From assembly GCA_000697335.1 (NCBI GenBank), contig JNEM01006280.1:1-16415 (forward strand): a stretch of 16,415 nucleotides of DNA, in the 5' to 3' direction. The position numbers and the translations under genes were made by a program. Below, in pieces: positions 1-8,970 of the stretch; within the stretch, counting starts at the first letter, position 1; each line of letters begins with the position of its first letter. This DNA is from Conidiobolus incongruus B7586. Lineage: Eukaryota; Entomophthoromycota; Entomophthoromycetes; Entomophthorales; Conidiobolaceae. A model generated the notes under the pieces. It searched no databases. It had not been told where the DNA came from and saw nothing but the letters and a program-made list of their open reading frames with translations.

Positions 1-1896
1 TATTTGAAAAATCTGAAATTAAAAAATTTCCCATTTTTTCTATTTTTAGATATCGATAATTAAGGTGAATATAATATAAATAGCATTATAATAGGAACCA
101 CATATTTTATTGGTTATATTTAGAGCTTAAATAAACTTACTGATATATTAAATAATATAAATTAATCGATTTAATATAGATTCAAAACTAATAAAAATAA
201 TTTCAATTTTTTAATAATATTAATTATTAAAAACGAAAAAAGAAAAAAAAGAAAATATTATGAGCAAAAAGAGAAAATATGTATTGGTCAAACTAATTAT
301 TTTTATATAATGGATTCAATATTAATCGTTGTTATTACTTGATCCAATAAAAGTAATTATAGATATATATTTTTTAAAAAAACTAGTTTTTTATAAATAA
401 TATTTAATTTAACATAAATATAAATATTATAATTAATATAATTTATTCCAAGGATTTGAATAAAATTTTAAAAATTTCTATTAAATTTTTTTAGTCTCCT
501 TCTTTAATATAATATAAATAATCTTTATATAATCCATCTTATATTTTACAAAATACTATCTGAAATATTTTTTAAACGAAAAATTAATTATTTGCTTGTT
601 TGAAAATTTATCATACCATATTTGCATTATATCCTTTTTGGTAAACTTGATATATTTTCAATAAAAATTTAATGTTGAATATTAAATAATTATTAAATTT
701 GGAATTTATTTATTCTGATTATTACAAATAAATAATAAAAAGCTAAACTCTTATATATTATAGGACGTTAAATCAGGTTGAACTCAAGTAAAATATTGAT
801 TCAGTGAATTTGATAATAACATTCAATTGAAATACAAAAGTTATAAAGGAATTATTTAATTAATATTTATTAAAACTGTGATAAATGATATATTATAATA
901 TATTGGTTTATATTGAAGTTTTAAATAAAATATATAAATTTCAATTGATTTAAAATTATAGATATTGGAAAAATTTAAAATAATAGAGTAATATATTAAA
1001 TTATTTTAATGAATTAATAATATTTAAAATTTAATTTTTTAATGTTGCATATTAGTATCGACAATAACACTAAAAATAATTAATAACTGTGTAAAGTAAT
1101 TTAGCACATTTTAATCATCATTTTAGGAATTATTAATAACATCAAATTTTTTGTTAAAAAATATCTTAAATGCCAATCAATTATTTAACAGAAAGAATTT
1201 GACCTTAATGGAAATCCAGGTTTATTCTGAATTTTGATAAATTTAGCCAAATTGATTAAATATTTAATTATTATAATGTGTTCAAATCTATTTGATCATT
1301 TAGATTAAATTAAATATATTTTTATAAAATAGCTAACATTTATTCGCACCCTTGATACGTAATAGTTATGAATTGCCAGCCAATTTCTTCAAACCTAATT
1401 GAATAATTAAAAAAATAAATAATCTATACGTCTTTTGAATTTAACTTGATTTTGCTTCTTTGGCCTCATTTAGATTGAAGCTAATAAAAAAGATTCCAAT
1501 TAATTTACATAATAGCTTTTATTTTTGATGAATACTTATGAAAGAATTTTGCTAAGTGATAAATATCGATATATTTAAGAACTGATTAAGACAATTGAAA
1601 TATATATACGTCAATGTGTAAAAAAATTGGAGATATGTTTTTACCAATCTCCATTGAATGAAATAGTTTTTTATAATTAGCTATATTTTATAAGACAATT
1701 GAGTATTGAACTATTTATTATAAAAGTTCTATTAAATACAGTCTTGATTTAATTGACCATATAATAGATATTTTATTCATTAAATTGTATAAATATTTTA
1801 TCCAAATTGAAAATATATAAATATATTAATAAAAACACTAAAATAAGATAAAACAGAGGCTTAATAATATATAGTTGATTAATATCATTTATTTTA

Positions 1897-2046
1897 AATC
1901 TTGGCATAATTTTCTAAAATGTTCCTATTTAGTCCCCTTTTCCAAGGTATTTCTAACAGAATCCTTAGACTTTGTACATAATTAGGCCAGAGTATGGATT
2001 TAGGGCCGCGTTTTCCCCAACTCTCCTTTTCTAGTCCACCATGTTT
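1897..2046 (-). pseudogene. Possible decayed coding fragment (unrecognised)
   Basis: A patch of about 120 bases (roughly 1925-2045) is much richer in G and C than its surroundings. The minus strand is open for about 50 codons across it, bounded by TGA upstream (2049-2047) and TAA downstream (1896-1894). The translation is protein-like, with balanced Trp, Lys, Gly, Pro and Leu, and includes WGKRGPKSILWPNYVQSL. It has no start codon in a sensible place. I do not recognise the family; the KRGPK run recalls the basic stretch after a Zn2Cys6 cluster in fungal regulators, but there is no cysteine cluster, so this is not a claim. It could be the last visible remnant of a gene or a chance GC-rich spot. 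Confidence 0.25.
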
Positions 2047-2188
2047 TCATAGATATGATTGAGATTATTTGAATGGTGGTACATGATTCTAATAAAATTT
2101 CATTTTGACCTCAATTTCACATTATATTGTTTTCATCCACATATTTTTAAATTGCATGAAATTTTGTCATAAATTTAGTAAAGGCATT

Positions 2189-2211
2189 TTTATTGTAGCG
2201 CCTACAATAAA
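2189..2211. repeat. Perfect 10-bp inverted repeat, 3-base loop
   Basis: TTTATTGTAG at 2189-2198 is exactly complementary to CTACAATAAA at 2202-2211, separated by CGC. It is a compact hairpin-forming palindrome in otherwise unstructured AT-rich DNA. No gene flanks it closely and no function can be read from it. Confidence 0.8.
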
Positions 2212-3144
2212 TTATAGTTTGTAAAGTTGTAACGACCAGTTTATTGTTTGGCAATTATTAATCAAGTTCTATTTCTTCCATTAAAAAACATTGAACAATT
2301 TATCAATTGAATAAATATATATTTACAGACATTATGAATATTGAGCCAACATCTTGGAAATTCACCTCATAAAACGCATTAAATTCATAGGAGTGACTAT
2401 TAAAATAGCCGATGCAGTAGAACAATTGATAGGCGAAATATATTAAATAATACAATGTAATACAGAATTATCAAAATTATTTATAAATAAAAATAGCGAA
2501 TATGATGGGTGTCCTTGATAAATATAGTTTTGTTATATTTAAATATCGATTGAAATAAAATTTAAATTGAGTTGATCTTAAACATTTCAAAACAATATTA
2601 ATTTGAGGCCAGTGGTAATGATGATAAAACCAACCTGTCAAACTATTTAAAAAATTATGGATAAGAGTAAAAATATTTTACAGATCTATTATAAGAAAAT
2701 CTATGATCTTAAATTTTTGTTCCATTATTGTTCAAAAATATAATTTCTATTTTAAGAATTGTGAATCCAACAATACGTGTTTTAGTGGAGCCCTAAATTT
2801 GATATTTTTCGGATTCATTCCCAATTTGTTGAATGATTTCATAATTAAGAAAAATTTTGGACAGTACTTATGGATCCAAATATATGTAATTTGCTATGAG
2901 TTACATTATGACATAATATTAGTGTTATTTTAACTATTATCTACAAAAATAAAAAATCTAAAAGTATTTTCATGGTTATAATGGTTACAACTAAATCTAT
3001 CCTCTATTACCTAATTAATCCGAGTTATGGGATTATTTTCAAAATACTACAAACAATTTTCTAAATTAAATTTGTGAAACTAACTCATATGATTGATCTA
3101 AAATTAAGAAACTAGTATAGTAAAAGCGATAAAGATTAGATATT

Positions 3145-3318
3145 TTACACAATTCTCTCAAGATTGATACTGCATATGTAAGATAAATTACCTGCGTCAA
3201 AGAACGATAATTCCTCGTTTTAAAGGATATTAATCTTAATATTACCAGTTGCGAAGTTTATGTTTGGGATTTTTTTGCACTGATCTAGATATAGTTTAGC
3301 TTGCTGGGAAATTATTTT
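3145..3318 (-). pseudogene. Faint possible decayed coding patch (unrecognised)
   Basis: GC rises modestly between about 3160 and 3310. One minus-strand frame reads for about 50 codons with a single internal TAA (3222-3220) and gives a protein-like string that includes QQAKLYLDQCKKIPNINFATG. No family is recognised and open stretches of 25 to 28 codons are not significant by themselves. It is listed because the base composition and the frame coincide. Confidence 0.12.
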
Positions 3319-4155
3319 TTAATTTGAAACCGAATAATAAATTAATTATAAAACTAGGAGTAAAATTGACTCAAGTTATATTTTCGACATTCCTTTCATA
3401 TTATATTAATAAATTTAATTTGAATATTATTGGTTAAAATTCAGAAAATGAAGTATTTACAAGTTATAAGAAAATTGTAGAATATAACACTATCTAATCG
3501 CGAGTCCATAAATAGGGAAAAATAAATATAATTTTAAACTTGATTTGATATCTTATTGTTTAACAACAAATGTCATTTTTTATTAAAGTCATGGCCAATT
3601 TATCTCAATCGATTAATTCATAAAATTAAGTTAATAAGGCACATTGTCGCTGAAATCAACATAATTGGACTCAAAATTATAATTATATGAAAACTGGTAT
3701 GAAATTAAGATATTTTTATTAGTAATGGTCTATTAATATATTGACCAAATCTTTCTTTATTGAATATTCACATATTGTTGTTTTTATGATTACATAACTC
3801 GAATAACTGTCATTGTTTTGAAAACTTCATTCTGCTACTGCTTTTATTTCACCCTTTTTATTCATCATTGTTTTTATTTAGTTTATCCGCTTACTTTTAT
3901 ATTCAATATATATCACATGAGGAAAATATAAAGTGATTTATTTGAGTTATTCAGTTGTATAATTCATACTTATATAAACAGGATATAAATTAGTTTGTTA
4001 TGATAAATCGATACATTAAAATTTTATCGATAAAGAGAATAATATATTCAATCCACTAGCAACCATTTCAGTGAAGCAATGTCATAAATAACTCAATCTC
4101 TCAAGTAACACAAAATAAATTCCTCAATTAATTTGATCCAATTTTACTAGATAGA

Positions 4156-4250
4156 CCCCTTATAAAGAAATTTATTTTTAACTTTTTACACTACGAATCT
4201 GGTATTATATACTTGATTTTCACATATCCACTTTTTATTTGCTATAAATA
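4156..4250 (+). promoter_or_regulatory. Promoter of tyrosinase gene 1
   Basis: A clear TATA box, TATAAATA, lies at 4243-4250, 66-74 bases before the ATG. A second TATA-like word, TATAAAG, lies at 4161-4167, directly preceded by CCCCT (4156-4160); CCCCT matches the yeast stress-response element core, though its use in this organism is unknown. The word TACACTACGAA at 4187-4197 recurs upstream of tyrosinase gene 2 in the same orientation. The transcription start is probably between about 4270 and 4285, giving a short AT-rich leader. Confidence 0.6.
4187..4197 (+). promoter_or_regulatory. 11-base word shared with tyrosinase 2 promoter
   Basis: TACACTACGAA occurs here, 120-130 bases before the ATG of tyrosinase 1, and again on the minus strand at 13226-13236, before the ATG of tyrosinase 2. 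Four of its eleven bases are C or G, which is uncommon in this DNA. It is a candidate transcription factor site inferred only from this sharing. Confidence 0.35.
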
Positions 4251-4316
4251 CTCCATCTTTCTGTTCATTTTTATCTACAATATTTTTATTTATTTAATTT
4301 AATATCAGTTGTCATT

Positions 4317-5507
4317 ATGAAATTCTTTGACACATTATTGGCTGGCTTCATTGGTTTGTCCATGTTGGGCGTCAATGCTCAAAGATGTGACAGAATTAGA
4401 GCTCGTCCCAATGTTTACAACATGTCTCAAGGTGAATGGGATAGCTATGTCAACGCTGTTAAGAGACTCAACTCGGGTCCTCGCCCTACTCCTTGGGACA
4501 GATTGTCTAACAGACATGTCCAATACTACGGTCAGGTTCACAGCAATCCATTGTTCTTAGCTTGGCACCGTCAATTCCTCTATGAATTAGAGTCCGAATT
4601 AAGAAAGATTGACGAAAATGTCCGTTTGCCTTATTGGGATTGGAGTGTTCACTATACCAATATCAACGAAGATCCCATTTGGCAAAAATACGGTAAAAAC
4701 GGTAATCCCTGGCGCGACATGTGTGTCACTGATGGTTCCTTTGCTGGAATGGGTGTTGCATATGGTTCTGGTTCTTTGAACGGTGGCAGTGATAAATGTT
4801 ATCAACGTTTGGAAAGATTTCAGAATGTCATTTCTGGCCATCACTCCGAAATGGAATCTCTCATCGACTCCGCCAACGACTACGACTTCTGGGAGAATTT
4901 CGAATTCGGCTCTCACGGTCGTGTCCACAATGGAATTGGTAATGATTTCTCTGGCCATGCCAGTCCCTCTGATCCCCTTTTCTATGCTCACCACGCTTTC
5001 ATTGACAAGATCTGGTTCGACAGACAAGTTCGTCATCCTGAATTCACCTTCACTTACGCCGTCTCTGGAAATACCAACTTACCTGGTTACGATGCCTCCG
5101 TCTATAACGTTTTTGATCCCTTCGATCTCTGCTACACCTACCTTGAAGACAACTATTCCTGGTCCAAAAATGTTCGCATGCAAAGCGTCGAACCTGAAAT
5201 TCAAGTTGAAACCTTCACTCCTCTTGCTATGGCTCCTTCCATTGCTAGACAAGGTGTTAATGCCACTGAAGTCAAGGAAGCTCTTCAACAACACGCCAAA
5301 GACTACGTCTTCAAGGATGTCGTTGCCGCTGACCAAAACGAAGGACCCAAGAAGGTCAACGACTGTGAGATCCTTCCCTTACCTGATCCCGTCTCCCTTG
5401 AATACATCCAAAAGATGGGTTATGATGAAGCTACTGTCCGTCGCGTCGAACGTAAGAACGCTTTAAGAATTTCCGAACTCAATAAGCGTTGTCTTGGAGA
5501 ACAATAA
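4317..5507 (+). CDS. Secreted tyrosinase / catechol oxidase, copy 1
   Basis: Predicted type-3 copper phenol oxidase, 396 aa, converting phenols or catechols to quinones with O2 outside the cell or in the secretory pathway. Residues 1-21 form a signal peptide with a likely cut at VNA|QRC. Copper site A ligands are H67, H75 and H84 (FLAWHR); PYWDW follows at 105-109. Copper site B ligands are H200 and H204 (HGRVH) and the third is in the HH pair at 225-226 (DPLFYAHHAFIDKIW). A YTY tyrosine motif at 273-275 closes the core. The tail (PLPDPVS, YIQKMGYDEATVRRVE) matches the C-terminus of short fungal tyrosinases such as the Aspergillus AoCO4/IvoB type. Cysteines 24, 136, 161, 272, 350 and 392 suggest three disulfides; sequons lie at N35, N279 and N315. 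There is no Cys two residues before H75, so no Cys-His thioether. The gene has no intron, the only sensible start is this ATG (A at -3), and C-ending codons are frequent in its second half, suggesting strong expression. Substrate is unknown. Confidence 0.95.
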   Translation: MKFFDTLLAGFIGLSMLGVNAQRCDRIRARPNVYNMSQGEWDSYVNAVKRLNSGPRPTPWDRLSNRHVQYYGQVHSNPLFLAWHRQFLYELESELRKIDENVRLPYWDWSVHYTNINEDPIWQKYGKNGNPWRDMCVTDGSFAGMGVAYGSGSLNGGSDKCYQRLERFQNVISGHHSEMESLIDSANDYDFWENFEFGSHGRVHNGIGNDFSGHASPSDPLFYAHHAFIDKIWFDRQVRHPEFTFTYAVSGNTNLPGYDASVYNVFDPFDLCYTYLEDNYSWSKNVRMQSVEPEIQVETFTPLAMAPSIARQGVNATEVKEALQQHAKDYVFKDVVAADQNEGPKKVNDCEILPLPDPVSLEYIQKMGYDEATVRRVERKNALRISELNKRCLGEQ

Positions 5508-5577
5508 TTTTATTTTCCGTCATTAAAATCTCCCTCATATCTTCCTTTAATCTCGTATAATATTTCAAAAATTTTTT

Positions 5578-5583
5578 AATAAA
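5578..5583 (+). terminator. Poly(A) signal of tyrosinase 1
   Basis: AATAAA begins 71 bases after the stop codon, inside an AT-rich 3' region. It is the first canonical hexamer downstream of the gene and so the likely polyadenylation signal; in DNA this AT-rich such hexamers also arise by chance. Confidence 0.5.
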
Positions 5584-6868
5584 TAATAATCTTTTCAATT
5601 ATATACAAATTAAACAATATATGTGACATTCTATATTTCATTTTCTCCATCTATTATTTTATCATCAATCTTTACTCTTAATTCTATTATGAATGAACTG
5701 TCCAGTTACAATCGGAACTATGAAAATCATCTAAGGGTTTAATCTAACAGAAATAATCATTATTGTGAACACATTTCCATACTTTAATTATTACAAATCT
5801 ACTCTAGATCGATCATAATTCGGTAAAATTTTCAATATCTATCCATTTTCTTTTTCTATTCATTTATTTTTCAACATAGTACTCCAATTAAAAGAAATTA
5901 ATTTTCATTGTCATCGTTATTATTATATTAATTGTAATTTTATAAAAATTATATCATTTATGTCAATTTTGAAATGCATATTTTTTATTATTTATTTCAC
6001 TTGAACAATTTTATGATAATTATGTTATAGTTCATAAATAATGATATAATTCTTTAGTTCAATAACTTTAATTTTTCAACAATTAACAATTTACAATTTA
6101 AATACAATTATTATCTCTATAATAAATATAGATATTTTAAGCAAAATTAACTCCCAACATAATACAAGTGTATTCCTACCTTCTCATTCAATTTAAAGGA
6201 TCATTTGATTATTAATAAACGGATAATCTCATTTTCCACATAAATAATATATATATATATATATTATATAAAAAAATAAAATTATCTTATTTTTAACATT
6301 CTCCCCAGGATTTCAATTAAAATTACAATATTATTTAGTGATTATTATTTACTGAGAATTTTTTTTATTAATAATAAAACTATAAATAAAATTTTATTGG
6401 AATGTATCATTTAATGCTGCATACAATGAATAGAGTGATCTAAGGATTGATGTAATAATATTGGATGTATTTTAATTTCTAATAATAGATTCAATAAAGA
6501 TGATTAGTTGATAAATTATTAATCTATGAAATATGATTTATTAATTAAATAACTATAGTATAATATAATTATAGATTGGATATTACTTGTAAAAGTTGTT
6601 TAATTCTTTAATGAGTAATTCTTTACATTTTGATGATAGCTTTTAAATTGATTTTAATTAAAAAAAATATGAAAAATAGATTAAACTATTAACAAAAATA
6701 ATATCATAGATAATTACGATGTGAAAAATGGAATGAAGAAGAAATATCATAAGTTTTATATTTAATAAAATAATTACTTACAACATGAGGTTTAATAAGG
6801 TAATTGATAGTTTTTACCATAAGCTTTACAAATAATCTCTCAACATCTCCAAAGTCCTTTGATTCCAG
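5584..6868. other. AT-rich intergenic DNA, no gene
   Basis: I see no coding signal between the poly(A) region of tyrosinase 1 and the decayed TPR block. The stretch contains a TA dinucleotide run at about 6248-6264. The first part (5508-5700) is pyrimidine-rich and probably 3' untranslated sequence. Confidence 0.7.
6248..6264. repeat. (TA)n microsatellite
   Basis: An uninterrupted alternating TA run of about 17 bases, the clearest simple repeat in this spacer. A similar run lies at about 9753-9769. Confidence 0.8.
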
Positions 6869-6920
6869 TCATACCGACTTAACCACCCTCGAGTCGTTTG
6901 GGATAGGCAAGTTGGTCATC

Positions 6921-7742
6921 CTATTGCATTTCGAGGTATTTAGAGGTGAGCCAAACTTCATCGGACAACTTTTTTGCAATTTTCGGGTGTTCTTTTTCAA
7001 ACTGTTCGTTGGGATCGAGGATCCGATCCAAATGGAGGTTGTAATAGGCCAGCGTGTAGTCACAAAATTTGAGCTGGACGTGTGCTTTTAGTAAGCTTAC
7101 TTTCGGAGTCGCGTAGCCAATGTTTAAACAGCACTCGAGATCAAGATCTGGATTTAGCAATTTATTCAGTTTTACGAGAAAGAATACTCAATTATAAAAT
7201 GCTGGAATTTGTGTGGGCGAGTAGGCGATTGCTTCGGGGAAGCACCATACAACCTCATCATAATTTGAGTTTTCATGATACTTTTTGCCTCGTTTAACCC
7301 ATAGATCTGCATGGCTTGCAATAATTTCATCTATATATCCAGTGGTATGTAACTTCAACTTCTACTTGATTAATTTTTGAAGGACTTTGAGATTACGGCA
7401 GAGTGAGAGTGATCCATCATAACGATGGAGTGCTTGTGTAACTTGATGCTTTAATAGGTGAGCATCTCCAATAAAGTATTCAATCTGAGATAGATGTACC
7501 AAGCTTGCGTCTAATAACTCAGCTTCGTTAAGTATCATGACACCCTTGTCAAGTACATGTTGATAGTTCCCCTTTGTGAGCATGTATTGAATGTATGAAA
7601 TTCTGAGTCGAGTGCATTTAGGATCTTGCTTCATTGCAAGATTATAATGAGGTAGAGCATTTTTATAGTCCTTTGCCTTCATCGATGCTTCTAAATTCAT
7701 AAGAATTTCACTTGAAGCTATATCTTGGATAGTAAAGTTCAA
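6921..7742 (-). pseudogene. Decayed TPR-repeat protein gene, C-terminal part
   Basis: One minus-strand frame runs about 273 codons with only two in-frame stops, TAG at 7364-7362 and TGA at 7190-7188, and TPR-like repeats occur before, between and after them. Visible repeats include KDYKNALPHYNLAMKQDP (about 7673-7620), a helix pair at about 7490-7398 (GDAHLLKHQVTQALHRYD), ADLWVKRGKKYHENSNYDEV onward (7310-7215) and KVSLLKAHVQLKFCDYTLAY onward to ILDP (7103-7011). TPRs are helical pairs that bind protein partners. The linker CRNLKVLQKL recalls the TPR array of DNAJC7/DNAJC3 co-chaperones, but no J-domain HPD motif is visible, so the family is uncertain. No proper ATG start exists: the frame opens near a TTG at 7742-7740. 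GC is well above the surrounding DNA, marking former coding sequence. A functional gene using introns or stop read-through is less likely because the neighbouring upstream fragments are also broken. Confidence 0.7.
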
Positions 7743-8132
7743 TGATCAAAGTATCCAAGTGATCTGTGGGCTCTTTACTCAGCATGAGCTCAGTGGAGGG
7801 TCGCAATTCATAGAACATGTTCAGAGATTCTATATACAATTCCAAATGGGCATGGGGTGATGGAGCTTTAGCAGGCTAGTTGTTGAGCATCCCAATTCTA
7901 AATCAAGAGTTAAACATGGCTTAAATGTATACATTAACACATTGACAGCTTTGAAGAATCCCCAACGCATTTCTTCAGAAGGTACACCAGTAAATAATAT
8001 ATAATGCAGTGTTCTGTTTAAATTTAGATAGAACAAAAGTAATAAAAGGAACTGAAATCGCTTATACTTCAATAATTTGACAAATAGATGAGATCGTGTT
8101 GTAAGCATTTTACCATCTTTATATAGCCCCAT
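7708..8132 (-). pseudogene. Decayed fragment, possibly a fungal transcription factor domain
   Basis: The minus strand is open from an ATG at 8132 to 7830. Its first two thirds read like real protein, with a Leu-rich helix (FLLLLLFYLNLNRTLHYIL) followed by VPSEEMRWGFFKAVNVLMYT. The last part is nonsense, while a different frame (about 7875-7711) takes over with PSPHAHLELYIESLNMFYEL and LRPSTELMLSKEPTDHLDTL, so at least one frameshift separates them. The helix spacing resembles the middle homology domain of Zn2Cys6 fungal regulators, but no zinc-cluster cysteines are seen and the match is from memory only. Its 3' end overlaps the start of the TPR frame by about 35 bases. It could instead be an upstream part of the same TPR gene. 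Confidence 0.35.
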
Positions 8133-8296
8133 ACGTTAAAATGAGGATGTGAAGAAAAAAAATGATATTAAAAAGTTGAAAAATATTTGGGAGTAATCAT
8201 CGTATACACGAGATTATATATTAGTTGTAATATGAAATAAATATGAATTCAATACATTTAGGAATGTGACCGATATTAAGTACCATCATCTCCTTT

Positions 8297-8506
8297 TCAA
8301 AATATAGAAGCTCTGGTATATTTTCTTGTTTGGTGGAGCTTTAAAATAAATTTACATAGGTTTTCAGGTTGGTCGGGTTTGTCAGGGTTAATGTTACTAC
8401 CAATATTATTGGTTGCTCTAGTATTATTAGCATACACTTGGTTAAAATTAGTATTCGCATTACTAGGATTATTAAGATCCTCAGAATTGGGTGGAAGGCC
8501 TACCAA
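8297..8506 (-). pseudogene. Asn-rich decayed coding fragment
   Basis: An open minus-strand frame of about 69 codons without a proper ATG (it begins at TTG). It encodes a low-complexity, Asn-rich stretch (NNPSNANTNFNQVYANNTRA) and ends in a short basic tail. It directly follows, in another frame, the TPR fragment ending at 8500, which suggests it was an Asn-rich linker of the same protein before a frameshift. Asn runs are also what AT-rich DNA yields by chance, so the coding claim is tentative. Confidence 0.3.
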
Positions 8507-8970
8507 ATACAGCTCTTTTGATAATACGCAATAGCTTCATCTAAATTTTCTAAACCTTGATAAGCTTGTTCCATCATCCAATAAAATTGTAGGTTATTTA
8601 GTAAAGTGATTTAGAATCTGAAGCTGGTTATATATAATTTACTTTGCTGGCTGGTGTGAATTTTGTCAACTAGGTATCAATTTTTTAACTTCGTCAAAAT
8701 TATCAAGTAATAGATGCCATTAGATCAGCTTCGTCCCACTGTCCATAACACAGTATGTCATATCTTTCTATAGAGAAATTAACCAAGTAGCTTCTTGATG
8801 TTTGATTTTAACTTGACTCGTAATTAAAACATCTCCCTTTTTAACCTTCAACAAGAAATTAGTTTAAAAATAAAAATTAATACCTTGAAATTTACCTCTT
8901 TTATAGGAGGAAATGTTAAAATCACTTCAATATTATCGACATTAAAATTCTAATCTTCTAGATACCAAAT
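8500..8970 (-). pseudogene. Decayed TPR-repeat protein fragment, N-terminal part
   Basis: The frame 8610-8503 contains a good single TPR motif (YWMMEQAYQGLENLDEAIAY, then YQKS), with the expected W/L, G, Y, A, A and Y positions, ending at TAG (8502-8500). Further upstream, pieces in changing frames look coding: CYGQWDEADLMASIT near 8760-8700, NFDEVKKLIPS near 8698-8666, and VKKGDVLITSQVKIKHQEAT between about 8845 and 8786. Before that, GTCGATAATATTGAAGTG at 8940 opens a short exon-like piece. A candidate 50-base intron lies at 8895-8846, with GTAAAT, a CTAAT branch-like word and a final AAG. Several stops and frameshifts make this a pseudogene. An intron would argue for an ordinary cellular gene and not a retrocopy. 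Confidence 0.5.

Larger units (their letters stand above)
1..4150. other. Gene-free AT-rich intergenic DNA
   Basis: I see no supportable gene here on either strand. The DNA is overwhelmingly A/T with stops dense in all frames. A short open frame at 2703-2933 (+) has no recognisable motif and a composition expected of chance. Three spots depart from the background and are listed separately: GC-elevated patches around 1897-2046 and 3145-3318, and a hairpin at 2189-2211. Confidence 0.75.

Noticed and set aside
1629-1652. Inverted repeat GGAGAT/ATCTCC
   Set aside because: A six- to seven-base stem with a 12-base loop is expected by chance in a window this long.
2194-2340. Possible solo LTR suggested by TGTAGCGCC and TGTAACGACC
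   Set aside because: No paired ending, target-site duplication or internal element is visible; similarity to LTR starts alone is too weak.
2703-2933. 76-codon open frame rich in Ile, Phe, Asn and Tyr
   Set aside because: Composition fits chance in A/T DNA, no motif is seen, and no promoter or neighbouring gene supports it.
4599-5036. Antisense open frame of 145 codons under tyrosinase 1
   Set aside because: A shadow of the real gene; a shorter matching shadow (12329-12526) exists on the opposite strand of copy 2, as expected from shared codons.
4783-5466. Long open frame of 227 codons on the plus strand inside tyrosinase 1
   Set aside because: It lies in another frame of a well-supported gene and is rich in Ser, Thr, Pro and Leu, as expected when C-ending codons shift frame. 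No domain or signal is seen.
6804-7297. Plus-strand open frames at 6804-7091 and 7082-7297
   Set aside because: They are antisense to the clearer TPR frame and show no family features.
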